From Bacteroidota bacterium (lineage in GTDB: Bacteria > Bacteroidota > Bacteroidia > Chitinophagales > Chitinophagaceae), in contig JACPEA010000010.1 in the NCBI GenBank assembly GCA_016183765.1, forward strand, positions 62,001 through 126,000: a stretch of 64,000 nucleotides of DNA. Direction: 5' to 3'. The notes below the pieces were generated by a model that was not told the origin of the DNA, searched no databases, and was given only the letters and a program-made list of their open reading frames with translations. Of this stretch, positions 1-8,838 are shown piece by piece; the stretch's first letter is position 1, and each line of letters begins with the position of its first letter. The translations under genes were made by a program, and so were the position numbers.

Positions 1-235
1 TATGAACCACTTGCCCGAATCTCTGCTTTTTAGGTTTCGCCAGCACATCAAACCACCGGGATTCTAAATCCTCCGTTCCACCCACCTTTCCGGACAAGAA
101 AACAAGTAACACCAGCCGTTGCTACAGTTGGTCATAACTGCCAGCGTATGCCACGACAGGTGTCACCCATCCTCGCATCCCAGGTTACCGCAGCGCGGTA
201 GTGGACCCGTATTCACCCAACCAACTTAACTACTT
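1..235. other. Edge region, no assignable gene
   Basis: No convincing gene was found. The minus strand is open from about 118 to the window edge (about 39 codons), but it has no clear start and no recognised motif. Three short perfect stem-loops are visible: GGATT/AATCC around 60-72, CAGTT/AACTG around 125-140, and TACCGC/GCGGTA around 193-207. Their density could reflect a structured RNA or an intergenic repeat, but no family was recognised. Confidence 0.2.
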
Positions 236-385
236 ATGTTCTTATCAATGAAACCGATCGTTCTCGCGATTCTGGGAGGTGCCATCCTGCTGTGGTTATT
301 CACCTCTTCCCATGAGCCTAATACAGGCACAAAAGCAGCCAAAAAAAATATCACTTCACACACAGCGACTCTTTTGAACAGATGA
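236..385 (+). CDS. Small membrane peptide, possibly frameshifted
   Basis: A 49-codon frame starts ATG TTC TTA TCA ATG. It has one hydrophobic segment at residues 7-23, followed by a polar tail. No family is recognised. An A8 run at 341-348 sits two-thirds of the way in. One extra A (or a -1 slip) there would join it to a protein-like frame continuing through FEQMSKELMNKEW to a TAA at 499-501. The short frame may therefore be a truncated version of a roughly 88-residue protein. The extended frame would read through the TTGTCCC tandem repeat and end against the convergent lipoprotein gene, which weakens the case. Confidence 0.3.
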   Translation: MFLSMKPIVLAILGGAILLWLFTSSHEPNTGTKAAKKNITSHTATLLNR

Positions 386-447
386 GCAAGGAACTGATGA
401 ACAAAGAATGGGTAAAGGCATGCTTTCTTCTGCTACTACAACATTCC

Positions 448-479
448 TTGTCCCTTGTCCCTTGTCCCTTGTCCCTTGT
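448..479. repeat. Tandem 7-mer TTGTCCC, four copies plus part
   Basis: Four perfect copies of TTGTCCC run from 448 to 475, with a partial fifth (TTGT). The array lies immediately downstream of the stop codon of the minus-strand lipoprotein gene. It has no dyad, so it is not a terminator hairpin. It is a candidate slippage-prone locus. Confidence 0.85.
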
Positions 480-935
480 TCAATACCTTCTGAAGGTATA
501 ACGGGCAATCGTATATCCATTATAATTGGTAGCGATGAGGCGGCTGCCTGTATAAGTGATATCATCAAACACCAGGTCCGCCGAGCCAGCAGTAACCGGA
601 TCGTAAACATGGATCTCGAACGAATCGTGCAGGTCGTTGTAATAGTTGCCATACTGGTCGTAATAACCCGACTGGATAGTACGGATACGCCAGCTACCGC
701 GCATAAAGTTGTATCCATCATCGTATTCGGCTGTACCGTTGTTGTAAAAACGGAATACCCCGTTTTCAAGCCCGGTATTAAAATAGTACCAGCCATTACC
801 ACTGTTGCGCGAAGATTCGCTCAGCACCCAGGATCCGGCCACAGGTGGCTGCGTGGTGCCAACCACCGTTTTTACACAACTCTGTGTCAGGAACAGCACA
901 GTAATCAGCATCAGGTAGTGTAGACTTGTTTTCAT
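480..935 (-). CDS. Predicted lipoprotein, lipocalin-like
   Basis: This is a 151-residue exported protein. The N-terminus is a typical lipoprotein signal (MKTSLHYL, hydrophobic core, then LTQSC), so Cys20 should be lipidated. The mature part is rich in Tyr, Asn and Gly and has alternating strand-like stretches (SWVLSES, GVFRFYNNGTAEYDDG, GSWRIRT, FEIHVYD, ARYTFRRY). This pattern is common in small Bacteroidota lipocalin-like lipoproteins whose ligands are unknown. The family assignment is inferred from pattern alone. The gene stands alone, convergent with the small frame at 236. Confidence 0.7.
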   Translation of the reverse strand: MKTSLHYLMLITVLFLTQSCVKTVVGTTQPPVAGSWVLSESSRNSGNGWYYFNTGLENGVFRFYNNGTAEYDDGYNFMRGSWRIRTIQSGYYDQYGNYYNDLHDSFEIHVYDPVTAGSADLVFDDITYTGSRLIATNYNGYTIARYTFRRY

Positions 936-1047
936 AACATGGGGGTTTTGGTGACAGACCTTATTTCTGTTACCTATCCAATTCTGTTACCAGAAAACAA
1001 TTTCTAAGAATTAAGTCGGGCTTTTATCGTTTTTTTAACAGCGCCCA

Positions 1048-2193
1048 TCATTCATCCCATTTGATCCGGGATGCAAGAACGGTAGTACCCAGTCCCAACA
1101 CAGCGATCAACGTGAACGACCATCGGAGACTGAATGCCTGCGCCATAAAACCCACTACCGGCGGTCCCAGGAGAAAACCCAGGAACCCAATGGTAGATAC
1201 GGCGGTCAATGCCACTCCAGGCGACAGTGTCTTTGATTTTCCTGCAGAGCTATATACCAGGGGAACCACTGAAGAAACGCCGATACCCACCAGCAGAAAA
1301 CCGATGGTTGCCGGAACTATATAAGGAAACAACACTGAGATCAGCAATCCGGTAGCAATGGTGATGCCACTGCTTTCCAGCACCAGCTTCTTGCCTATTT
1401 TGGTCACCAGCCAATCGCCCAGGAACCTGCCTCCTGCCATGGTGCTCATGAAAGCAGCATAACCCAGAGTGGTCATTTCTTTGGGAACGGCCACCACTTT
1501 TTGAAAATATACGCCACTCCAGTCGAACATGGTTCCTTCGCAAACCATGCAACTGAAAGCGATCAGGCCAAGTTTTAACAAATGTTCATCCGGTTTTACA
1601 AACAGGGGTTGATCAGGATGGCCGGCATCTTTGGGTAAAGCATAATTGCGGACAAGGATCACGCTGATAATGCAGGCGGCAGCAACAAAACAGAAATGAA
1701 GCAATGGGGTAATATTATTAGACACCACGAATGTGCCGATAGCCGCCCCCGTAAAACCGGCCATACTCCAGATACCATGAAAGGAAGCCATGATGGAACG
1801 CCCATACAAAGCTTCCACCCCAACGGCCTGGGTGTTGATGGCGATATTGCAGAGATTGCCCAGCAATCCGAAAGCAAATACCATGGGAACCAGCTGCCAG
1901 ATGGTTCCTGCCCAGCCGATCAGGACCAGGCTGGCGGGGTAAGCAATGGCCGCTACGGAGATCACCTGTTTACTACCAAACCTGGCCACCAACCATCCCG
2001 CGAAGGGCAGGCTGATCATGGAGCCCACCGGCAAAGCAAACAGAACACCACCCAAAGCAGCATCGTTCAGGTGCAGTTTCAGCCTGACATCAGGTATCCG
2101 GCTGGCCCAACTGGCAAAATTGAGCCCGGCAATAAAAAAGAAAGCCGCTACCGCCAAACGATGGGCTTTTCGTGATACAGTGCCTGGTTGCAT
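1048..2193 (-). CDS. MFS transporter, YbjJ-like
   Basis: This is a 381-residue polytopic inner-membrane protein with about twelve hydrophobic helices, the usual size for the major facilitator superfamily. The N-terminus (residues 10-60) has the arrangement FFFIAGLNFASWASRIPD followed by an alternating LHLNDAALGG loop. This resembles the YbjJ-type branch, whose substrates are mostly undefined. The loop-2/3 motif is the weak GWLVARFGSK. The gene is transcribed divergently from aspS, about 195 bp away. Substrate and direction of transport cannot be read from the sequence. Confidence 0.8.
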   Translation of the reverse strand: MQPGTVSRKAHRLAVAAFFFIAGLNFASWASRIPDVRLKLHLNDAALGGVLFALPVGSMISLPFAGWLVARFGSKQVISVAAIAYPASLVLIGWAGTIWQLVPMVFAFGLLGNLCNIAINTQAVGVEALYGRSIMASFHGIWSMAGFTGAAIGTFVVSNNITPLLHFCFVAAACIISVILVRNYALPKDAGHPDQPLFVKPDEHLLKLGLIAFSCMVCEGTMFDWSGVYFQKVVAVPKEMTTLGYAAFMSTMAGGRFLGDWLVTKIGKKLVLESSGITIATGLLISVLFPYIVPATIGFLLVGIGVSSVVPLVYSSAGKSKTLSPGVALTAVSTIGFLGFLLGPPVVGFMAQAFSLRWSFTLIAVLGLGTTVLASRIKWDE

Positions 2194-2265
2194 GATACAA
2201 AGATGCTATCTAAATCAACATTTCCCGCTTTTTGACCCCAAAATCCCCGGATGGGCCATTTCGGT

Positions 2266-2273
2266 TATATTTG
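2266..2273 (+). promoter_or_regulatory. -7 box TATATTTG for aspS
   Basis: This is an exact match to the Bacteroidota -7 consensus TAnnTTTG. It lies 115 bp before the aspS start and implies a leader of roughly 110 nt containing the inverted repeat at 2295-2348. No well-spaced TTG -33 element was seen. Confidence 0.5.
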
Positions 2274-2294
2274 CGGTCCGGGCGGGGATCGTGA

Positions 2295-2348
2295 GTGGTG
2301 AGTAGTGAGTGGGAAGTGAAATACCACTTACTACTCACTACTCACCAC
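2295..2348 (+). repeat. 16-bp inverted repeat in aspS leader
   Basis: The arms GTGGTGAGTAGTGAGT (2295-2310) and its complement (2333-2348) pair perfectly, and the loop holds a second nested stem, AAGTG/CACTT. Both arms are built from GAGT/GTAG-like units. The hairpin lies in the predicted aspS 5' leader, with no U-run after it, so it is not an obvious terminator. Confidence 0.8.
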
Positions 2349-2387
2349 CACCCCTCACAAATCAGCAATCGAAAAATCAGCAATTCT

Positions 2388-4217
2388 ATGTATCGTTCAC
2401 ACACATGTGGAGAGTTACGGATCAGTGACGTTAGTAAAGAAGTAACCCTGGCAGGATGGGTGCAGACCGTAAGGAAATTTGGCGCTATCACTTTCATTGA
2501 CCTGCGCGACCGTTATGGCATTACCCAGCTATTATTTGGAGAAGAACTGAACAGTTTGCTGGACAGTAATCCGCTAGGAAGAGAATACGTATTACAGGCA
2601 ACCGGGAAAGTATCGGAAAGAAGCAGTAAAAACGCCAATATACCCACCGGCGAGATCGAGATAACAGTTACCTCTTTCAAAATACTGAACAAATCAGCCG
2701 TCCCCCCGTTCACCATCCAGGACGATACGGATGGTGGCGATGACCTGCGCATGAAATACCGCTTCCTGGACCTTCGCCGTAATGCGGTGAAGAAAAACCT
2801 GGAACTGCGTTATGCGGTGAACCGGTCTGCCAGGAACTATCTCCATGAAAACAACTTCATGGACATTGAAACCCCATTCCTGATCAAATCCACGCCCGAA
2901 GGCGCCAGGGACTTCGTGGTTCCCTCACGTATGAACCCCGGGCAGTTCTATGCCTTACCACAATCACCACAGACCTTTAAACAGTTACTGATGGTGAGCG
3001 GTTACGACCGTTATTACCAGATCGTCAAATGTTTCAGGGATGAGGACCTGCGTGCCGACAGACAACCCGAATTCACGCAGATCGATTGTGAAATGGCTTT
3101 TGTGGAGCAGGAAGATATCCTGAACATGTTTGAGAACCTGATCAAACGCATTTTCAAAGACGTAAAGAATATCGACTATACCGAGAAAGTGGAACGCATG
3201 AGCTGGGAAGATGCCATGTGGCAGTTTGGCAACGACAAACCCGACATCCGCTTTGGCATGAAGATCGCCAACCTGAAATCGGCATTCCTGAAAGGCGGTA
3301 CAATAGAAGCTACCGGCGAATTGATCAATGGTGCCGGTTTTGGGGTATTTGATAATGCCGAGACCGTACTGGCCATTGCCGCCCCCGGCTGCAGTGAGTA
3401 TACCCGCAAACAAACGGATGAGCTGACCGATTGGGTGAAACGTCCGCAGATAGGGATGCAGAGCCTGGTATACATCAAATGCAACACAGACGGTACCTAC
3501 AAGAGCAGCGTAGATAAATTCTATACAGAAGACAAACTGAAAGCTATTGCCGACGCTGCAGATGCCAAAGCAGGTGACCTGGTATTACTATTGGCCGGCC
3601 GCGAAGAAAGAACCCGTAAAGCCACCAGTGAACTGCGCCTGGAAATGGGCAAAAGACTGGGCTTCCGCAAAGACGACGAATTCAAACTCTTGTGGGTGCT
3701 TGACTTCCCTCTCTTCGAATATGCGGAAGAAGATAACCGCTGGGTTGCCCGTCACCATCCGTTCACATCGCCCAAGCCAGACCAGATCGAAGTAATGATC
3801 CAAAACAACCCTCTGATCGAAAACGCAGATAAATACCTGGAACACCCTTACTCCAATATCAAAGCCAATGCCTACGACATGGTATTGAACGGAAATGAGA
3901 TTGGTGGCGGCTCTATCCGTATCTACCAGCGTGAACTGCAGGAAAAAATGTTCGCCGCCTTAGGTATGAGCGAAGAAGAAGCGCTGCATAAATTCGGGTT
4001 CCTGCTGGGAGCTTTTGAATATGGTGCACCACCGCATGGAGGTATCGCATTCGGGTTCGACCGTTTGTGTTCCATCCTTGGGGGAAGTGAAAGTATCCGG
4101 GATTTTATCGCGTTTCCTAAAAATAACAGCGGTCGCGATGTTATGCTGGATGCACCCAGCAGCATTGACGACAAGCAGTTTGATGAACTGCAGATACAAC
4201 TGAACCTGAAAGGATAA
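2388..4217 (+). CDS. aspS: Aspartyl-tRNA synthetase
   Basis: This 609-residue class IIb synthetase charges tRNA-Asp in the cytoplasm. The N-terminal OB-fold anticodon domain (about 1-110) reads [19 protein letters not shown]. The catalytic core shows the [11 protein letters not shown] loop, motif 2 ([17 protein letters not shown]) and motif 3 ([10 protein letters not shown] near 540). The insert between motifs 2 and 3 is the bacterial-type GAD domain. I chose the ATG at 2388 ([10 protein letters not shown]) because it aligns with the usual AspRS beginning. The frame is open further upstream, but that stretch crosses the hairpin repeat and looks non-coding. Whether it also charges tRNA-Asn cannot be decided here. 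Confidence 0.97.
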   Translation: MYRSHTCGELRISDVSKEVTLAGWVQTVRKFGAITFIDLRDRYGITQLLFGEELNSLLDSNPLGREYVLQATGKVSERSSKNANIPTGEIEITVTSFKILNKSAVPPFTIQDDTDGGDDLRMKYRFLDLRRNAVKKNLELRYAVNRSARNYLHENNFMDIETPFLIKSTPEGARDFVVPSRMNPGQFYALPQSPQTFKQLLMVSGYDRYYQIVKCFRDEDLRADRQPEFTQIDCEMAFVEQEDILNMFENLIKRIFKDVKNIDYTEKVERMSWEDAMWQFGNDKPDIRFGMKIANLKSAFLKGGTIEATGELINGAGFGVFDNAETVLAIAAPGCSEYTRKQTDELTDWVKRPQIGMQSLVYIKCNTDGTYKSSVDKFYTEDKLKAIADAADAKAGDLVLLLAGREERTRKATSELRLEMGKRLGFRKDDEFKLLWVLDFPLFEYAEEDNRWVARHHPFTSPKPDQIEVMIQNNPLIENADKYLEHPYSNIKANAYDMVLNGNEIGGGSIRIYQRELQEKMFAALGMSEEEALHKFGFLLGAFEYGAPPHGGIAFGFDRLCSILGGSESIRDFIAFPKNNSGRDVMLDAPSSIDDKQFDELQIQLNLKG

Positions 4218-4225
4218 TCCGGTAA

Positions 4226-4255
4226 CCGTACATACCAGCCGACCGGTATGTACGG
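4226..4255 (+). other. 11-bp stem-loop after aspS
   Basis: CCGTACATACC (4226-4236) and GGTATGTACGG (4245-4255) form a perfect stem with an 8-nt loop just after the aspS stop. There is no T-run, so it may be a processing or stability hairpin between aspS and the next gene rather than an intrinsic terminator. Confidence 0.55.
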
Positions 4256-4275
4256 CCATACAAATAACAGGCAAT

Positions 4276-4791
4276 ATGAAACAACTGACCATTTTCCGCA
4301 TACTCACTTTTATATTGCTGCCCATAGCGGCCATGTTCGGTTTTATGGATCTCCTGTTCCTGTTCAGCGCCCTGGTGAATCCCGCCTTGTTATTGATGGT
4401 GTTCGTATTGGCCGCTTTTGTGATCTATACTTTTGCCAGCCTGAAATTCCTGACCAGGAGCATTGACGTGGAACAACCCTGCAAAGCATCGCTGCGCGAC
4501 TGGATCCGGGTGAATGCTTTTGTATCGCTGTTCATGGGCATCATGTTCTTCCTGAATGCGGTCAGCATCATTTTCATGGGCGATGTGAGTCTCCGTCAGT
4601 TCGTGAACCAGTTCCGGGAATCACAGCCCAATATTCCTGCTATGCTCACCACCGACCTGTTCATTACCATTATGAAAGCCGTGGCCTACTTTATGCTCTT
4701 TGTAGGTGTGGTACTGGTAAGCCATATTATGCTCAATTTTAAGATCCTGAAGCAGTATGGCTATCTTTTCGAGACATCCCGTCCTGAATAA
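4276..4791 (+). CDS. Four-helix membrane protein, unknown function
   Basis: This 171-residue protein has four strongly hydrophobic segments (about residues 7-30, 35-58, 85-110 and 133-155) and a short polar C-terminus. No domain is recognised. It lies 58 bp after aspS and 63 bp before rarA on the same strand, so all three may share a transcript. The sequence gives no catalytic or binding motif. Confidence 0.7.
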   Translation: MKQLTIFRILTFILLPIAAMFGFMDLLFLFSALVNPALLLMVFVLAAFVIYTFASLKFLTRSIDVEQPCKASLRDWIRVNAFVSLFMGIMFFLNAVSIIFMGDVSLRQFVNQFRESQPNIPAMLTTDLFITIMKAVAYFMLFVGVVLVSHIMLNFKILKQYGYLFETSRPE

Positions 4792-4854
4792 TTTTTTTGA
4801 GCAATCACCATCCACGACTCCGTTCACACCCCCGATTTTTTGTACTTTTCCAGT

Positions 4855-6138
4855 GTGAACAGCAGCACCCCACTGGCAGAAAGAATGCGTCCGGTTACAC
4901 TTGACGATCTGGTTGGACAGGAACACCTGACCGGCAGGAACAGTATTTTACGGAAATCCATAGAGCAGGGACGTATCCCTTCCATGATCCTCTGGGGGCC
5001 TCCGGGCGTAGGTAAGACCACCATCGCCAATATCATTGCGCACAGTCTGCAGTTACCTTACTTCCAGTTGAGCGCCATCAGCAGCGGTGTGAAAGAAGTG
5101 CGTGAAGTGATCGAAGAGGCCAAACAACATCCGGGAACCATCCTGTTTATCGACGAGATCCACCGCTTCAATAAAGGCCAGCAGGATGCTTTGTTGGGAG
5201 CGGTAGAAAAAGGTATCATCACACTGATCGGTGCTACAACGGAAAATCCTTCTTTTGAGGTGAACAGTGCATTACTAAGCAGATGCCAGGTATATGTTTT
5301 GAAGGCTTTACAGGAAAAAGACCTTATAAAACTCCTGCAACAGGCGATTGAGAAAGATGAAGCCATCAAACCTCTCGGCATACAGCTACAAGAGACAGAA
5401 GCCCTGCTCACCATCAGCGGTGGCGACGGCAGAAAACTATTGAACCTGTTCGATCTTGTGATCCAGCATCAGTTATCAGCGAATACGGCAGCCCCATCTC
5501 TAATGGTGATCACGGATGCACTGGTCATGGAAGTCGCCCAGAAAAAGATAGCACTGTACGATAAACAGGGTGAGCAACATTATGATATCATTTCCGCCTT
5601 CATTAAAAGTATGCGTGGCAGCGATCCTAACGGAGCACTGTACTGGCTGGCCCGTATGATCGAAGGTGGTGAAGACGTGAAATTCATTGCCCGACGCATG
5701 CTCATTTTTGCCAGTGAAGATGTGGGCAATGCCAATCCCAATGCCTTATTACTGGCCAATGCCACATTCGATGCGGTTTCCAAGATCGGTTACCCGGAAA
5801 GCCAGATCATCCTGTCGCAATGCGTTACTTACCTGGCTTCTTCCGCCAAGAGCAATGCGGCAGTGGTGGCGATCGGGGCCGCTTTAAGTGCCGTACAAAA
5901 AAATGGCGACTTGCCCGTTCCCCTGCATATCCGGAATGCCCCCACCAAACTGATGAAGGATATGCAATATGGAAAGGGATATCAATATTCGCATTTGGGC
6001 AAGGGCAATTTTATAGACCAGGAATACCTTCCTGAAAAGATAGCAGGCACTAAATTTTACGACCCCGGCAACAATGCAAGAGAAAACGAACTACGCAAAT
6101 TCCTGCGTGAACGGTGGAAGGAGAAATACGGGTATTGA
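4855..6138 (+). CDS. rarA: Replication-associated recombination protein A (RarA/MgsA AAA+ ATPase)
   Basis: This protein of about 427 residues belongs to the clamp-loader-like AAA+ family that acts at stalled replication forks and interacts with SSB. It shows Walker [10 protein letters not shown], Walker [13 protein letters not shown], sensor 1 [11 protein letters not shown] and the RarA hallmark [15 protein letters not shown] in the C-terminal tetramerisation part. The most likely start is the GTG at 4855 ([13 protein letters not shown]). An in-frame TTG at 4840 sits inside a -7-like TACTTTTC and is less likely. The AAA+ module covers roughly 1-230 and the C-terminal module 240-420, which is normal length for the family. 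Confidence 0.95.
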   Translation: MNSSTPLAERMRPVTLDDLVGQEHLTGRNSILRKSIEQGRIPSMILWGPPGVGKTTIANIIAHSLQLPYFQLSAISSGVKEVREVIEEAKQHPGTILFIDEIHRFNKGQQDALLGAVEKGIITLIGATTENPSFEVNSALLSRCQVYVLKALQEKDLIKLLQQAIEKDEAIKPLGIQLQETEALLTISGGDGRKLLNLFDLVIQHQLSANTAAPSLMVITDALVMEVAQKKIALYDKQGEQHYDIISAFIKSMRGSDPNGALYWLARMIEGGEDVKFIARRMLIFASEDVGNANPNALLLANATFDAVSKIGYPESQIILSQCVTYLASSAKSNAAVVAIGAALSAVQKNGDLPVPLHIRNAPTKLMKDMQYGKGYQYSHLGKGNFIDQEYLPEKIAGTKFYDPGNNARENELRKFLRERWKEKYGY

Positions 6139-6150
6139 CGCATAACCATA

Positions 6151-7119
6151 TCAACCTGCTTTGGCCTGCGATATGAAATACACATTGATGGCCACGTAGA
6201 CCACCAATATCACCTGTGCGGCAACCATGTCGAAACGGTTGGCTTTTACCAGTTGATTCTGCTTTACCAGGCGTAATGAATACACGGATGAAGCCACTAC
6301 CAGGAAAATAAAAAACAGGGTTATGCCATGTAACATGTCTACCAATGTAAAAGTGGTTGATTCTGGCAAAGAGGAATCAATGATATACTTATTACCGATA
6401 GCTGCAAATAATGAACCGACACTCAACCCGAAACGGGAATCAATATTATCAGCATGGATGTAGAAACAGATATACGAGATCAGGAATGCCACATACATTC
6501 CCAGAAACATTTTCCAGAACAGTTCCGACGCGTCTCTGGCGATCGATATGTGTACACGGTAGGCCCCATAGTCCATATGCGGTTTCAATACACTCTTGTC
6601 GCCAAAATCGGTTTCATAGGCTTTGATGCCAGGTGTAATGATAAAGCTGTCGATATTCCATCCGCGCAGCGTAAAACGGGGATCATAGCTCTTACCCGCC
6701 GTATCGGCTGCAAAAACCAGTGATTTTGCATCGTACTGCGAGTTTTCTATCGACAACCGGAGCTTCTGTTTATCAAAAGGGAAGTTTCCGATCTTCCAGG
6801 AGTCTTTCATCACACATTGCAACTTCATCAATACGTATATGCCGCCATCACTGGTATCTACTGTCGTATACAGTTTGGTAAAGGATTTCGCCTGGGGAAT
6901 CTCCAGGTTCTGTACAAAGTCGAATTCTTTTCTTTTATACCGCATCCACAACCAAAGATTGGTCGTGTATTCATTCTGTTTAAAATCGATATCGTGTATA
7001 CTGGTGATATAGATACCGGTATATACCGTATCGGGCTTTTCATCCTGCGCCTGCACCACTGTGGTCAATACCAGAAAAAGGCCAAGCAGGCAGACAAAAC
7101 GGAAGAGCGTTTTTTGCAT
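6151..7119 (-). CDS. Pentameric ligand-gated ion channel homologue
   Basis: This 322-residue protein has a Sec signal peptide (cleavage near AQA/Q at 24-25), a ligand-binding-domain-like beta region (about 30-215) and four transmembrane helices (M1 LFWKMFLGMYVAFLISY, then M2, M3 and a C-terminal M4). The key mark is the Pro-loop NFPFDKQKL, equivalent to the FPFD/FPMD Cys-loop of eukaryotic receptors. As in other prokaryotic members, the two loop cysteines are missing (Asp and Leu at those places). WLWMRY matches the conserved strand before it. Prokaryotic relatives such as GLIC and ELIC are cation channels. Ligand and ion are unknown here, and the length fits a minimal channel without an intracellular domain. 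Confidence 0.8.
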   Translation of the reverse strand: MQKTLFRFVCLLGLFLVLTTVVQAQDEKPDTVYTGIYITSIHDIDFKQNEYTTNLWLWMRYKRKEFDFVQNLEIPQAKSFTKLYTTVDTSDGGIYVLMKLQCVMKDSWKIGNFPFDKQKLRLSIENSQYDAKSLVFAADTAGKSYDPRFTLRGWNIDSFIITPGIKAYETDFGDKSVLKPHMDYGAYRVHISIARDASELFWKMFLGMYVAFLISYICFYIHADNIDSRFGLSVGSLFAAIGNKYIIDSSLPESTTFTLVDMLHGITLFFIFLVVASSVYSLRLVKQNQLVKANRFDMVAAQVILVVYVAINVYFISQAKAG

Positions 7120-7185
7120 AAAAGGATCCTTTATGTACAGAAAGATAAATCATTTTCAAAAACCATGCCCGGTGCCACCTATACA

Positions 7186-7220
7186 AACAAAGGCCGCAGA
7201 ATAGTTCTGCGGCCTTTGTT
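7186..7220 (-). terminator. Intrinsic terminator after FAD oxidoreductase gene
   Basis: A GC-rich 16-bp stem with a 3-nt loop is centred on GGCCGCAG/CTGCGGCC and is flanked by AAAC/GTTTT. On the minus strand it follows the stop of the oxidoreductase gene at 7232 and precedes the channel gene. Confidence 0.75.
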
Positions 7221-7231
7221 TTATTGACTCA

Positions 7232-8713
7232 TCAATTACTGATCTTTTCAGGAACCAGCCTGCCCAGCACTTTCTGGGTTTCTTCTGCCCCCCTGTCGCC
7301 CCCTTCGTGGTATTCCGCGTCCTCATTCACTTCCCAGAGGTCGTACAGTTCTTTACCGGCAACAATATTCTTGGCTGCCAGCATTGCCGTCATCATGCTG
7401 TGATCCTGGTTATTGTATTTGTGCATACCGTTACGGCCAATCAGGTACAGTCCAGGATATTGTTTCAGGGCTTGCCGGATATCATTCACGTGCTCTTTAT
7501 AACTATGGTCATACACAGGATAAGCTTTGGGCTGATGTACCACGTAGCCGTCCACCACGGCACTATCTTTGGTCAGACCGATCTGTTGTATCTCTTTTTT
7601 GGCAAGGTTGATAAGGGTCTCATCGCTGCTGGTCCATAACCCATCTCCTTCAAAACAGAAATATTCCAGTCCATAACAAGCCATATTCTGATCCGGCACC
7701 ATATAAGGACTCCAGGATTTGAAGTTCTGGATACGCCCTACCTGTACGCTCGGGTCATGGATATAGATCCAGTTATCGGTAAAAGCATCTTCATCCTTAC
7801 AGATCAATACCACCGTTAAAAAATCTCGGTAACCCAACTCCCTGGCAGAATCGAACGCTTTCTCCGGGAACCGCGGTGTTACAGAAGCAACCAGTTCCCG
7901 CATAGGTGCAGTTGATAATACATAATCAAAACCATCTATCGTTTTACCGTCGGAGGTACGTACACTCCATGTACCGTTCGCTGTGCTGATCTCCTTTACC
8001 CCGCAATTCATTTCTATCTGAACGCCCATGGCTTTGCTTTTGGCAGCACAGGTCTCCCACATCATACCAGGACCATATTTGGGATAACGGAAAGAATCGA
8101 TCAGTGTTTTGATCACTTTATCCTTATCACCACCACCTGTCTTGGGTTTAAAGATCGCATTCCAGATAGCGCTGCTCAACGACAGGCCTTTGATCCGTTG
8201 TGCAGCCCAGTCGGCAGATATCTCTTTACAGGGTATGCCCCATACTTTCTCGGTATAGGTCTTAAAAAATATATTGAACAAACGCTGTCCGAACTGGTTC
8301 ACCACCCAATCTTCAAAATTGGTCGGGTTCTTTACCGGAAAAGCTTTTGCCTTGAGATAACTCATTACACATAAGCCGCTTTCAATCACACCCAGTTTAT
8401 TCAAAGCCTCAAAAGCCACCAGCGGGTAAGAAAAGAATTTCTTGTTGTAGTAAATACGCGAACTGCGCGGACGTTCCAGCATCTCATCGCCCAGGATCTC
8501 GGTCCAGAAATCCTCCACTTCTTTCGATTTGGAGAAGAAACGGTGCCCACCAATATCGAAATGATATCCTTTGTACGATTCCGTACGGGAAATACCTCCT
8601 ACGTACCGGGGATCTTTTTCAAAAACCGTTACCTGCTGGTTTTCCTTACCCAGTAAATAGGCAGCTGTTAAACCTGCCGGTCCAGCACCGATGATGGCTA
8701 CTTTTTTTGACAT
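7232..8713 (-). CDS. FAD-dependent oxidoreductase, UDP-galactopyranose mutase/protoporphyrinogen-oxidase-like
   Basis: This 493-residue flavoprotein has an N-terminal Rossmann FAD site (VAIIGAGPAGLTAAYLL, residues 5-21) and the VGGISRT and DIGGHRFF segments typical of the NAD(P)/FAD amine-oxidase-type fold. Near residue 155 it reads YTEKVWGIPCKEISADWAAQR, a segment seen in relatives encoded in polysaccharide clusters. The true substrate is unknown: it resembles UDP-galactopyranose mutase-like proteins but is longer than the mutases. The gene stands alone between a divergent GNAT gene and a downstream terminator. Confidence 0.85.
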   Translation of the reverse strand: MSKKVAIIGAGPAGLTAAYLLGKENQQVTVFEKDPRYVGGISRTESYKGYHFDIGGHRFFSKSKEVEDFWTEILGDEMLERPRSSRIYYNKKFFSYPLVAFEALNKLGVIESGLCVMSYLKAKAFPVKNPTNFEDWVVNQFGQRLFNIFFKTYTEKVWGIPCKEISADWAAQRIKGLSLSSAIWNAIFKPKTGGGDKDKVIKTLIDSFRYPKYGPGMMWETCAAKSKAMGVQIEMNCGVKEISTANGTWSVRTSDGKTIDGFDYVLSTAPMRELVASVTPRFPEKAFDSARELGYRDFLTVVLICKDEDAFTDNWIYIHDPSVQVGRIQNFKSWSPYMVPDQNMACYGLEYFCFEGDGLWTSSDETLINLAKKEIQQIGLTKDSAVVDGYVVHQPKAYPVYDHSYKEHVNDIRQALKQYPGLYLIGRNGMHKYNNQDHSMMTAMLAAKNIVAGKELYDLWEVNEDAEYHEGGDRGAEETQKVLGRLVPEKISN

Positions 8714-8782
8714 ATCAGAATGTTAACAGGAACGTATTCCCGATTTGGTGGCAAAGGTGTGAAATTATTGTGGTTCTACCGC

Positions 8783-8790
8783 TATTTTTG
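8783..8790 (+). promoter_or_regulatory. -7 box TATTTTTG for the GNAT gene
   Basis: Exact TAnnTTTG match 49 bp before the start codon. No correctly spaced -33 TTG is visible. Confidence 0.45.
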
Positions 8791-8838
8791 TACCGCAATT
8801 GAGGCCGGAGCAGGCTGTTACAAGATAAATCCCTGAAA

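Noticed and set aside
129-162. TGCCAGCGTATGCC resembles part of a TPP riboswitch
   Set aside because: The CTGAGA and ACCTGA motifs of the thi box are absent on either strand.
2295-2387. In-frame N-terminal extension of aspS from 2295
   Set aside because: It runs through the 16-bp inverted repeat and low-complexity GAGT units. AspRS begins at [10 protein letters not shown] (2388).
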